A stretch of 64,000 nt of DNA, taken from positions 16,148 to 80,147 of the forward strand of contig JAJPHS010000152.1 in NCBI GenBank assembly GCA_021325175.1, given 5' to 3'. Below, one piece after another: positions 51,517 to 60,878 of the stretch. A model generated the notes under the pieces. That model did no database searches and was not told the DNA's origin. It was given only the letters and a program-made list of their open reading frames with translations. How positions within the stretch are numbered: the stretch's first letter is position 1; every line of letters starts with the position of its first letter. A program made the position numbers and the translations under genes. This DNA is from Terriglobia bacterium (lineage in GTDB: Bacteria; Acidobacteriota; Terriglobia; Bryobacterales; Bryobacteraceae).

Positions 51517-52089
51517 TTGGGATCCGCGTCCTTCGAACTTGCGCTGGCATACGCGCCTCAGCCGCGCCGGCAATGGCTGAAGGTGTGCGCGGCGATGCTG
51601 GCTGGAGCCCTTGGCTCAACCTGCGCGGTTCTTTTTTTCTATCAGATATTTAGCCGTCAGGATCCGTTGGCGCTTTCCATGCGCGAACAAAGCGGGCAGT
51701 TGCGGATCGGATGGAGCCGGCTGGCGGCCGAAGGCGCGACGCTCGAGATTCTGGACGGCCAGCGCCGGACCACGCTGGTAGTGTCCAAGCCGCTTTCCGA
51801 CGTTACCTATGCCATCACCAGCTCCGATGTGCAGGTCCGGTTGACGTCGGCGCGGACCAAAGGCGGGACCGAGATCGCGCGCTATGTCTTCCAGGAACCG
51901 CCGATCGCCAAACTGACTGCCGAATTCGCCGCCCTGCTCACCCAGGCGCGAGCGCTCGATCGCGCTCTTTCGCGCCAGGAACGCATCCTTTCGGATCTCG
52001 AAGCGGAAGCGCGGATCCTTAACGTGAAAAGCACTCGGCGGGTAAAGACGGTAAAACGTGCTCCCGTGGTCACGCGCTGGTGGCGGTAA
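51517..52089 (+). CDS. Single-pass membrane protein of unknown function
   Basis: A 190-residue protein. TTG at 51517 is chosen because AAGGAGG lies nine bases upstream; the open frame extends to 51466 with no such site. A membrane helix (MLAGALGSTCAVLFFYQIF) is followed by a beta-rich part (QSGQLRIGWSRLAAEGATLE, TYAITSSDVQVRLTS) that resembles a Fn3-like domain, then a coiled coil and a basic C-terminus (KSTRRVKTVKRAPVVTRWWR). No family recognised. It is convergent with the IscA-type gene, 13 bases from its end. Confidence 0.6.
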   Translation: MGSASFELALAYAPQPRRQWLKVCAAMLAGALGSTCAVLFFYQIFSRQDPLALSMREQSGQLRIGWSRLAAEGATLEILDGQRRTTLVVSKPLSDVTYAITSSDVQVRLTSARTKGGTEIARYVFQEPPIAKLTAEFAALLTQARALDRALSRQERILSDLEAEARILNVKSTRRVKTVKRAPVVTRWWR

Positions 52090-52102
52090 CCGGCGTAACT
52101 GC

Positions 52103-52423
52103 TCAAGTCAGGAACGACTTTCCGCAGCTACAGTGACGTTTCGCATTAGGATTGCGAAAAACGAAGGCATTTTCCATCAGCGATTCGGTATAGTCGAGCG
52201 TGAGACCTTTCAGATACTGGTAACTTTTGGGATCGACGAACACCTGTACCCCATTGTATTCAAAAATGTTATCGTTCGGTTTGGGTTTCGGTTCCAGCTT
52301 AAATTTGTAACTCAGCCCGGAGCATCCGCCGCCGACCACTCCCAGTCGCAATCCACCCTCGCACTGGTTTTTTTGGAGCAGCGCCCGAATGCGCTCCGCC
52401 GCTTTTGGAGTGACGTCAATCAT
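52103..52423 (-). CDS. A-type Fe-S carrier protein (IscA/SufA/ErpA family)
   Basis: The protein has 106 residues from the ATG at 52423. Conserved elements are VTPKAAERIRALL, the first cysteine in GGGCSGLSYKF, and the C-terminal pair in KRHCSCGKSF. The three cysteines bind and transfer a 4Fe-4S or 2Fe-2S cluster to apo-proteins. It lies divergent to, and 300 bases from, the suf operon with a ferredoxin gene between, so its natural role is as the delivery partner of that system. An upstream ATG at 52435 is an alternative start. The name SufA or ErpA cannot be decided by sequence alone. Confidence 0.9.
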   Translation of the reverse strand: MIDVTPKAAERIRALLQKNQCEGGLRLGVVGGGCSGLSYKFKLEPKPKPNDNIFEYNGVQVFVDPKSYQYLKGLTLDYTESLMENAFVFRNPNAKRHCSCGKSFLT

Positions 52424-52655
52424 TTCCGATTCCATTATCGCCAATGGCGCAAACCGGACACCCGGCCAGCGCTTCCCGGCATTGCCGCTCCTCTTCCTCG
52501 TTTTCCGGCTGCTTGAACACGTAAGCGTGCCCGCTGTCATCCATTTTGAAGTTATTGGGCGCCGCGGCGATGCAAAAATCCGAGGCGATGCAGCTTTCGT
52601 CCACATAATACTTGCCGGGGACGTTCTGAGGCCATTTTGCAGTTTTTTCCGCCAT
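52416..52655 (-). CDS. Small single-cluster ferredoxin
   Basis: A 79-residue protein from the ATG at 52655. Cysteines fit a single 4Fe-4S or 3Fe-4S ferredoxin: YYVDESCIASDFCIAAAPNN supplies the first two, and the C-terminal LAGCPVCAIGD the last, with a SHORT spacer replaced by Ser where the usual second Cys of C-x-x-C-x-x-C stands, so three cysteines in the first part are not all seen. It should carry single electrons, perhaps to the suf pathway. Its end overlaps the A-type carrier gene by 8 bases, so the two are cotranscribed, divergently from sufB. Confidence 0.8.
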   Translation of the reverse strand: MAEKTAKWPQNVPGKYYVDESCIASDFCIAAAPNNFKMDDSGHAYVFKQPENEEEERQCREALAGCPVCAIGDNGIGND

Positions 52656-52672
52656 TCGTGAAACCATCTTAG

Positions 52673-52707
52673 CGAATCTTGACTCAAAAGTACAGATTCG
52701 ATAAAGT
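52673..52707 (+). promoter_or_regulatory. suf promoter with dyad operator
   Basis: A -35 box TTGACT (52679-52684), 17-base spacer and -10 box TAAAGT (52702-52707) precede sufB by 18 bases. A perfect dyad, CGAATCT (52673-52679) and AGATTCG (52694-52700) with a 14-base gap, brackets the -35 box. It lies in the gap between the divergent ferredoxin and suf genes and could be the binding site of the Rrf2 regulator encoded at the end of the operon. Confidence 0.65.
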
Positions 52708-52725
52708 GAAGAGTGCAAGGGACAA

Positions 52726-54174
52726 ATGAGTACTCAGACCAGCACGATTGAAGAACTCGCCTCGCGCGAGTACAAGTGGGGTTTTGTCACCGAGATCGAC
52801 GCCGAATCCGTGCCTCCAGGACTGAACGAGGACATCATCCGGCTGATCTCGGCGAAAAAGCAGGAACCCGAGTTCATGCTCGAATGGCGGCTGCGGGCGT
52901 ACCGGCATTGGCTGACCATGAAAGAGCCAACCTGGGCCAACGTTCATTATCCGCCCATCGATTATCAAAGCATTGTTTACTATTCCGCGCCGAAATCGAA
53001 GAAGGACCGGCCGAAAAGCCTGGATGAAGTGGATCCAGAACTGCTGAAGACCTACGATAAGCTGGGGATCCCGCTGCGCGAGCGCGAACTGCTGGCGGGG
53101 GTGGCCGTAGACGCAGTGTTCGACAGCGTTTCGGTGGCGACGACGTTTAAAGAGAAGCTCGGGGAGCTGGGAATTATTTTCTGTTCGTTCTCGGAAGCCG
53201 TTCGCGAGCATCCGGAGCTGGTGCGGAAATATCTCGGGTCGGTGGTGCCGTACACCGATAATTTCTTCGCGACGCTCAATTCGGCGTTGTTCAGCGACGG
53301 GTCCTTCTGCTATATCCCCAAGGGCGTGCGCTGCCCGATGGAATTATCGACGTATTTTCGCATCAATGCGCAAAATACGGGTCAATTTGAGCGAACTTTG
53401 ATCATTGCCGATGAAGGCGCCTACGTCAGTTATCTGGAAGGCTGCACGGCGCCGATGCGCGATTCGAATCAGCTTCACGCGGCGGTGGTGGAGCTGGTGG
53501 CGCTCGACAACGCGCAGATCAAGTATTCGACCGTCCAGAACTGGTATCCCGGCGACAAGGAAGGCAAGGGCGGGATTTATAACTTCGTGACCAAGCGCGG
53601 AAAATGCGCGGGCGTCAACTCGAAAATCTCCTGGACGCAGGTCGAGACCGGATCGGCGATCACCTGGAAATATCCGAGCTGTCTGCTGCTGGGGGAAAAT
53701 TCGGTGGGCGAATTTTATTCCGTCGCGCTGACCAATCATTATCAGCAGGCCGACACCGGAACGAAGATGATTCACATCGGCAGGAATACGCGAAGCACCA
53801 TCGTTTCCAAGGGAATTTCCGCCGGCCACGGCCAGAACACCTATCGCGGCATGGTGAAGATTCAGAAGAGCGCGGCGGGGGCGCGGAATTATTCGCAGTG
53901 CGATTCGCTGCTGCTCGGCGATAAATGCGGCGCGCACACGTTTCCGTATCTCGAAGTGAAGAATACCTCGTCGCAGGTGGAGCATGAAGCTTCGACGTCC
54001 AAAATCGGCGAGGACCAGATTTTTTACTGCCGCCAGCGCGGCATTTCAACCGAAGACGCGGTGGGCATGATCGTCAACGGATTTTGCAAGGAAGTCTTTC
54101 GCGAACTTCCGATGGAGTTCGCGGTGGAAGCGCAGAAATTGCTGGGAGTGAGCCTGGAAGGGAGCGTTGGATAA
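52726..54174 (+). CDS. sufB: Fe-S cluster assembly scaffold SufB
   Basis: The protein has 482 residues with the SufB beta-helix: [40 protein letters not shown] with its conserved cysteine, [20 protein letters not shown], and the C-terminal core [20 protein letters not shown] and [11 protein letters not shown], whose cysteine corresponds to the E. coli ligand Cys405. Together with SufC and SufD it forms the SufBC2D scaffold. The ATG at 52726 follows the promoter by 18 bases; the sequence AAGGGA lies upstream. Confidence 0.96.
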   Translation: MSTQTSTIEELASREYKWGFVTEIDAESVPPGLNEDIIRLISAKKQEPEFMLEWRLRAYRHWLTMKEPTWANVHYPPIDYQSIVYYSAPKSKKDRPKSLDEVDPELLKTYDKLGIPLRERELLAGVAVDAVFDSVSVATTFKEKLGELGIIFCSFSEAVREHPELVRKYLGSVVPYTDNFFATLNSALFSDGSFCYIPKGVRCPMELSTYFRINAQNTGQFERTLIIADEGAYVSYLEGCTAPMRDSNQLHAAVVELVALDNAQIKYSTVQNWYPGDKEGKGGIYNFVTKRGKCAGVNSKISWTQVETGSAITWKYPSCLLLGENSVGEFYSVALTNHYQQADTGTKMIHIGRNTRSTIVSKGISAGHGQNTYRGMVKIQKSAAGARNYSQCDSLLLGDKCGAHTFPYLEVKNTSSQVEHEASTSKIGEDQIFYCRQRGISTEDAVGMIVNGFCKEVFRELPMEFAVEAQKLLGVSLEGSVG

Positions 54175-54933
54175 GTGCTGGAAATTCGGAATTTGCATGC
54201 GCGGGTGAAGTAAAAGGAGATCCTGAGAGGGATTGATCTGACGGTGCGGACCGGGGAGGTTCACGCCATCATGGGTCCCAACGGATCGGGCAAAAGCACG
54301 CTGGCGCAGGTTTTAGCCGGGCGCGATACCTACGTCGTAACCGATGGATCGGTCACCTTTGATGGAAAAAATCTGCTTGAAATGTCTCCCGAGGATCGGG
54401 CGCGGGATGGCGTGTTCATGGCGTTTCAGTATCCGGTGGAGATTCCCGGCGTCAGCAATCTTTATTTCCTCAAGGCCGCGCTGAATCAGATCCGCAAGAG
54501 CCGCGAGCTGCCGGAGCTGGACGCGATGGATTTTCTGAACGTCGTCAAGGAGCGCATGAAGCTGATGGAGATGGATCAGGCGCTGCTGAATCGTCCGGTG
54601 AACGCGGGATTTTCCGGCGGCGAGAAGAAGCGGAACGAGATTTTTCAGATGGCGGTGCTGGAGCCGAGGCTGGCGATCCTTGATGAAACCGATTCGGGTC
54701 TTGATATTGACGCGTTGAAAATTGTTTCCAGAGGCGTGAACGCGCTGCGGTCGCCCCAGCGGTCGATGATTCTGGTGACGCACTATCAGCGCCTGCTGAA
54801 TTACATCCAGCCGGATTTCGTGCACGTGCTTTCGGAAGGAAAAATCGTGCGCAGCGGGGGAAAGGAATTGGCGCTGGAGCTCGAGGAGCGCGGCTACGCG
54901 GGCCTGGAATGGGAGACGGCCGATGCCCGCTGA
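54175..54933 (+). CDS. sufC: Fe-S assembly ATPase SufC, interrupted by an in-frame TAA at codon 13
   Basis: The reading frame begins with GTG 54175 directly after the sufB stop and encodes MLEIRNLHARVK, then TAA (54211-54213), then KEILRGIDLTVRTGEVHAIM and the rest of a normal SufC. That rest has Walker A MGPNGSGKST, Q-loop region VFMAFQYPVEIPG, signature NAGFSGGEKKRNEI, Walker B LAILDETDSGLD and switch His LVTHYQR. The residue number around the stop matches intact SufC, so a single base change such as GAA to TAA explains it. AAGGAG overlaps the stop, so translation could restart, for instance at GTG 54244, giving a 229-residue protein that keeps every ATPase motif but lacks the first strand. 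A sequencing error is also possible. Confidence 0.85.
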
Positions 54934-56133
54934 AGCGGTTGCGCGCGAGCTGGCGCTGTATCTGGACGCGTTCGAGCGCACCGAGCACAGCGAAGCGCAG
55001 CGCGCGGCGTTCGAGCGATTCCTGGCGGCGGGATTTCCGGACGAGCACGACGAGGATTGGAAATTTACCAGCCTGAAGGCTCTGGCGCGCATGAATTTCG
55101 AGCCGGCCGATCCGGGCTATGCGGCCGATGCCGGCGAGTCCGGATTGCTGGCCGGTTTGCCAGGCAAGACCCCGCGGATGGTTTTCGTGAACGGCTTTTT
55201 CGCTCCTTTTTTATCGGCGGGAAGCGCGATGCTCGAAAATCTGCGCGACGTCCAGCCGCGCTACGCCGATTCCTCGAAGCCGTTTATTTTGTTGAACGCG
55301 GCCTTCGCCGACGGCGGAGCTTTGTTGCGCGTGCCGGCGCGCGCGGTGGTCGAGCAGCCGATCTATTTTATTTATCTTTCGATCCCCGGCGAGCGGGCCA
55401 CGTTCTCCACGCCGCGAAATCTGGTGGTGGTTGAGGAAGGCGCGCAGGCGTCCATTGTCGAGTGCTACCTGGGAACGGGAAGTTATTTCACCAACGCGCT
55501 CACCGAGATCAGCGCGGGCGACGGGGCCGTGGTGGAGCACTGCAAAATCCAGCGCGAATCGGAAGAGGCGTTTCACATTTCGACGGTGTGGATCGAGCAG
55601 GGGCGCGATTCGGTGGTGACGTCGCGAAATTTCGCGTTCGGCGGCGCGCTGGCGCGGACCGAAATCGTGGCGAGGCTCGATCAAGGCTCGGAATGCACGT
55701 TGAATGGTCTGTATCTGGCCGATGGCGCGCGCCACGTGGATACCCGCACGACGATCGATCACGCCAAGCCTCACGGCACCAGCCACGAGCTATACAAAGG
55801 CATTCTTGACGGCCGTTCGAGCGCGGTTTTCAACGGAAAAATCCTGGTCCGCCCCGACGCGCAGAAGACGGACGCCAAGCAGATCAACAAGAATCTGGTC
55901 TTATCCGAAGAGGCGACGATCAACACCAAGCCGCAGCTTGAAATTTTCGCCGACGATGTGCGCTGCACGCACGGCGCGACGGTGGGGCAGCTCGATGGCG
56001 AATCGATTTTTTATCTGCGCTCGCGCGGAATCGGCATCGAGGAGGCGCGGCGCATGCTGATCGAGGCGTTCGCGCGGGAAATTATCGACGGCGTGAAAGC
56101 GGCGGATCTGCGCGAGTATCTGGGGAGATTTTT

Positions 56134-56137
<4 letters not shown>
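54923..56137 (+). CDS. sufD: Fe-S cluster assembly protein SufD
   Basis: The protein has 404 residues with the SufD core: HDEDWKFTSLKALARMNFEP near the N-terminus, then VVVEEGAQASIVECYLG, DGARHVDTRTTIDHAKPHGT, NGKILVRPDAQKTDAKQINK and RCTHGATVGQLDGESIFYLR (His in CTHGA corresponds to E. coli SufD His360). It pairs with SufB and two SufC. It overlaps the sufC end by 11 bases, and sufS overlaps its end (GTGA). Confidence 0.95.
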
Positions 56138-57353
<1,216 letters not shown>

Positions 57354-57357
<4 letters not shown>

Positions 57358-57791
57358 TCGACGAGCTGTACCAGGAAATCATTCTCGATCATTCCAAGCG
57401 CCCGCGAAACACGGGCCGACTGGAAAACGCGACCGCCGCGGCGGAGGGATTCAATCCGCTGTGCGGCGATAGGCTGACGCTGGAGCTGAGGATCGAGGAT
57501 GACCGCATTGAGGAGGCCAAGTTCGCCGGCTCCGGCTGCGCGATCTCGACCGCTTCGGCGTCGCTGATGACGGAAGTCTTAAAGGGCCGGACGAAACAGG
57601 AAGCGGAAAAATTGTTCGAACGGTTTCATGAGCTGCTTACGAGCGATGCGGCGGATTCTTCCGGTCTGGGCAAGCTTGCGGTGTTTTCGGGGGTGCGGGA
57701 ATTTCCGGCGCGGGTGAAGTGCGCGACGCTCGCCTGGCACACGCTGAAAGCGGCGCTGGAAAATTCGCGGGAAAAGGTGTCGACCGAATGA
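57354..57791 (+). CDS. sufU: SufU-type sulfur transfer/scaffold protein
   Basis: The protein has 145 residues starting with GTG 57354 overlapping the sufS stop (GTGA). It belongs to the IscU-like family with the SufU insertion: the motif cysteines occur in FNPLCGDRLTLE, GSGCAISTASAS and RVKCATLAWHTL, and the region FERFHELLTSDAADSSGLGK contains the extra segment typical of SufU. In Gram-positive systems SufU is a zinc-dependent sulfurtransferase that accepts persulfide from SufS. The open frame extending to 57225 is a shadow. Confidence 0.93.
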
Positions 57792-58132
57792 ACGCGCTCA
57801 AGAACAAGATCGTGGAGGCGCTGCGGACGGTTTACGATCCGGAAATTCCGGTGAATATCTACGATCTTGGCCTGATTTACGAATTGTCGGCGAACGAGGC
57901 GGGCGAGGCGCAGATCAAGATGACGCTGACGGCGCCGGGCTGTCCGGTGGCGGGCGTTCTGCCGGGTGAGGTGGAGGAAAAAATTCGCGCGATTCCGGGC
58001 GTCACGGCGGTGAAGCTGGAGCTGGTTTGGGATCCGCCCTGGAGCCGGGAGATGATGTCGGACGCGGCGAAACTCGCGCTCGGCTTCGATTTGGGGTTTG
58101 ACGTGGTGCCCGCGGTGAGATTGCAAAAATGA
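57788..58132 (+). CDS. sufT: SufT/DUF59 (MIP18-like) protein
   Basis: The protein has 114 residues from the ATG at 57788, overlapping the sufU stop (ATGA). Family elements are VEALRTVYDPEIPVNIYDLG, LIYELSANEAGEAQIKMTL, and the cysteine-containing TAPGCPVAGVLPGEVEEK plus VKLELVWDPPWSREMMS. It is thought to help deliver clusters to specific targets. Its placement at the end of the suf genes and before the rrf2 gene is common. Confidence 0.92.
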   Translation: MNALKNKIVEALRTVYDPEIPVNIYDLGLIYELSANEAGEAQIKMTLTAPGCPVAGVLPGEVEEKIRAIPGVTAVKLELVWDPPWSREMMSDAAKLALGFDLGFDVVPAVRLQK

Positions 58133-58605
58133 AGTTGACCTCGCACGAAGAATACGGGGTCCGCTGCCTGCTGCAAATCGGCCGGCAGGGCGAAGGCGGA
58201 GCGCTGACGATTCCCGAAATCAGCGAGGCGGAGGGGATTTCGCCGGCCTATACCGCCAAACTGCTGCGCATTTTGCGGCAAGGCGGATTTATTTCGAGCG
58301 CGCGCGGCAAAGGCGGCGGCTATTCGCTGGCGCGGCCGGCCCGCGCGATCGTGATCGGCGAAGTGATGGCGGCGCTGGGCGGGCGGATGTTTGAAAAAGA
58401 CTTCTGCGAAAGTCATTCCGGCAGCGCGCATGTGTGCGCGCACACCACCGACTGCTCGATTCGCACGCTGTGGCGCAAGGTGCAGGGCGCGCTGGACGAC
58501 GTGCTCGGCAAGACCACGCTTCAGGATCTGCTGCGGACCGAACAACAGATGACAGGCTGGTTCGACCTGCGGCCTACGCGCCTGAACGCCGACGCTCCGC
58601 GCTAA
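58129..58605 (+). CDS. Rrf2-family transcriptional regulator (IscR/SufR-like)
   Basis: The protein has 158 residues, starting with ATG 58129 and overlapping the sufT stop. The winged helix is typical (LTSHEEYGVRCLLQIGRQGE, then IPEISEAEGISPAYTAKLL and SARGKGGGYSLARPARAI). Three cysteines follow in FCESHSGSAHVCAHTTDC with spacing C-x9-C-x5-C, wider than the C-x5-C-x5-C of IscR, and could hold a 2Fe-2S or 4Fe-4S cluster. It probably senses cluster status and regulates the suf operon via the dyad at 52673-52700. The last gene of the operon. Confidence 0.9.
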   Translation: MKLTSHEEYGVRCLLQIGRQGEGGALTIPEISEAEGISPAYTAKLLRILRQGGFISSARGKGGGYSLARPARAIVIGEVMAALGGRMFEKDFCESHSGSAHVCAHTTDCSIRTLWRKVQGALDDVLGKTTLQDLLRTEQQMTGWFDLRPTRLNADAPR

Positions 58606-58646
58606 GTGGCGGCGGGGTGCGATTCTGCGAGAATTGAACTTTACCC

Positions 58647-60059
58647 ATGAATTTCACGGAGCTTTATATCAATGGCCGGTGGCAGGCGCCGGCGGGTCGC
58701 AACAAAATCGACGTGCTTTCGGCTTCGACCGAGGAGGTTATCGGAACGGTTCCGGAAGGAACTCCCGAGGATGTGGATCGCGCGGTGGAAGCGGCGCGGC
58801 GCGCTTTTGATGGCTGGAGCCAGACCTCGCGCGAGGAGCGCGCGTCGTGGCTCGAAAAATTATCGGCGGCGCTGAAGGATCGCGCGGATCAACTGGCCCA
58901 AACGATCGCGATGGAGGTGGGCACGCCGATATCGATGGCTACGGCGGTGCAGGCCGGCCTGCCGATCAACGTTACGGCCAGCTACGCGCAGATCCTGCGG
59001 GACGCCAAGTTCGAGCATGAGATCGGCAATTCGCTGGTGGTTCGCGAGCCCGTGGGCGTTGCCGGGGCGATCACGCCGTGGAATTATCCGCTGCATCAGA
59101 TCATGGCGAAAGTCGCGGCGGCGCTCGCGGCCGGATGCACGGTGGTCCTGAAGCCGAGCGAAATCGCGCCGCTGAACGCGATGCTCCTTGCCGAAACGTG
59201 CATGGCGATCGGATTGCCGGCGGGCGTGCTGAACATCGTCACCGGATATGGTCCGGTTGTGGGCGAGGCGATCGCGCGGCATCCCGGCGTCGATATGGTG
59301 AGCTTCACCGGATCGGTGCGTGCGGGCAAGCGGGTTTCGACGCTGGCCGCGGAAACGATCAAGCGGGTGACGCTGGAGCTTGGCGGAAAATCGGCGTGCG
59401 TGATCTTAGACGACGCTCCGTTTGAGAAAGCGGTTGCAAGCGGTGCGCGCAACGCGATGTTCAATTCCGGGCAAACATGCTCGGCGTGGACGCGAATGCT
59501 GGTTCCGCGCGATCGGCAGCAGGAGGCGATCGATCTGGCGGCGAAGGCAATCGGCGGGCTGACGCTGGGCGATCCGCTCGACCCGGCGACCAAGCTGGGG
59601 CCGCTGGTTTCTCAAACCCAGCGCGAGCGCGTCGAAGGCTATATCGCCAAGGGGAAGAGCGAAGGCGCGCGTCTGGTAACAGGCGGCGGCCGTCCGGCGG
59701 CGTTTTCCAGGGGATACTACGTCGAGCCAACGATTTTTGCCGACGTCAAATCGCCGATGACCATCGCTCAGGAAGAGATTTTCGGGCCCGTTCTTTCGAT
59801 CCTGCCCTATGATTCCGAAGACGAAGCCGTGCGCATCGCCAACGATACGATTTATGGGCTCGCGGGCGGCGTCTGGTCCGGGGATGCGGAGCGCGCGATG
59901 CGCGTCGCGCGGCGGATACGCACCGGGCAGGTGGACGTGAACGGCGGAAAATTCAACGTGCTCGCTCCGTTCGGGGGATACAAGCAATCCGGTATCGGGC
60001 GCGAGCTGGGAATTTACGGTCTTGAGGAATATTTGCAGGTGAAGTCCATCGCACGATGA
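58647..60059 (+). CDS. NAD(P)-dependent aldehyde dehydrogenase
   Basis: A 470-residue ALDH of the betaine/aromatic aldehyde type. The N-terminal [12 protein letters not shown], cofactor-binding [20 protein letters not shown] and [13 protein letters not shown], the general base Glu in [14 protein letters not shown], and the catalytic Cys in [13 protein letters not shown] are intact; the C-terminal [16 protein letters not shown] matches. It oxidises an aldehyde to an acid. The exact substrate is not evident. It is overlapped by the hydrolase gene by four bases. Confidence 0.93.
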   Translation: MNFTELYINGRWQAPAGRNKIDVLSASTEEVIGTVPEGTPEDVDRAVEAARRAFDGWSQTSREERASWLEKLSAALKDRADQLAQTIAMEVGTPISMATAVQAGLPINVTASYAQILRDAKFEHEIGNSLVVREPVGVAGAITPWNYPLHQIMAKVAAALAAGCTVVLKPSEIAPLNAMLLAETCMAIGLPAGVLNIVTGYGPVVGEAIARHPGVDMVSFTGSVRAGKRVSTLAAETIKRVTLELGGKSACVILDDAPFEKAVASGARNAMFNSGQTCSAWTRMLVPRDRQQEAIDLAAKAIGGLTLGDPLDPATKLGPLVSQTQRERVEGYIAKGKSEGARLVTGGGRPAAFSRGYYVEPTIFADVKSPMTIAQEEIFGPVLSILPYDSEDEAVRIANDTIYGLAGGVWSGDAERAMRVARRIRTGQVDVNGGKFNVLAPFGGYKQSGIGRELGIYGLEEYLQVKSIAR

Positions 60060-60850
60060 GCGAATTTGCCGTTGTCGCGGGGCATCGGATCGAATTTCAG
60101 CGAATCGAAGTGAGCCGGGACGCGCCAGTGATCGTTTTTCTGCACGAAGGGCTGGGCTCGATCGCCCTGTGGCGCGATTTTCCGGAGCGTCTGGCGCGCG
60201 CCGCCGGTTATAACGCGCTGCTTTATTCGCGTTACGGCTACGGCAAATCCGATCCGCTGGCGGAGGCTCGCCGCCCCAGCTATCTTCATGAAGAAGCGCT
60301 GGCGGCGCTGCCGGAGCTGCTCGAAAAAACCGGCATCGAACGTCCGGTGCTGTTCGGGCACAGCGACGGCGCCTCGATCGCGCTGATTTTTGCATCGGCG
60401 CATCGGGCGCGGGCGGTGATCGCGCTTGCGCCGCACGTTTTTGTCGAGCAGATGGCGGTGGACGGCGTCGCGGAAATTCGCCGCGACTATGAGCAGGGCT
60501 CGCTGCGCGAGAAGCTGGCGCGCTATCACGATCATCCGGACTCGGCTTTCTATGGCTGGAACGATATTTGGCTCGCGCCGGAGTTTCGCTTGTGGTGCAT
60601 CGAGGAGGAACTCTCGCGCATCACAATTCCAGTTCTGGCGGTGCAAGGTTATGAGGACGAGTACGCGACGATGGAGCAGCTCGACCGGATGGAGCAGCGG
60701 ATTCGCCGGTTCCAGGCATTAAAACTGGACGATTGCCGCCACTCGCCGCACCGCGACCAGCCGGAGGCGGTGATCGGCGCGACCCGGCTGTTTCTCCAGG
60801 AAAATGATACGCCGAACGGCACAGAGACGGCGCTGCGGTGGGGCCATTAA
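60056..60850 (+). CDS. Alpha/beta hydrolase
   Basis: The protein has 264 residues in the alpha/beta-hydrolase fold. The nucleophile elbow is [15 protein letters not shown] (Ser in G-H-S-D-G), the oxyanion region [18 protein letters not shown], the catalytic Asp is likely in [13 protein letters not shown] and the His in [15 protein letters not shown]. Substrate unknown; the coupling with the ALDH gene (ATGA) suggests hydrolysis of an ester or lactone linked to the same pathway. Confidence 0.88.
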   Translation: MSEFAVVAGHRIEFQRIEVSRDAPVIVFLHEGLGSIALWRDFPERLARAAGYNALLYSRYGYGKSDPLAEARRPSYLHEEALAALPELLEKTGIERPVLFGHSDGASIALIFASAHRARAVIALAPHVFVEQMAVDGVAEIRRDYEQGSLREKLARYHDHPDSAFYGWNDIWLAPEFRLWCIEEELSRITIPVLAVQGYEDEYATMEQLDRMEQRIRRFQALKLDDCRHSPHRDQPEAVIGATRLFLQENDTPNGTETALRWGH

Positions 60851-60878
60851 AATAAGTAGCATCAGGAGTTTGTAGCTA

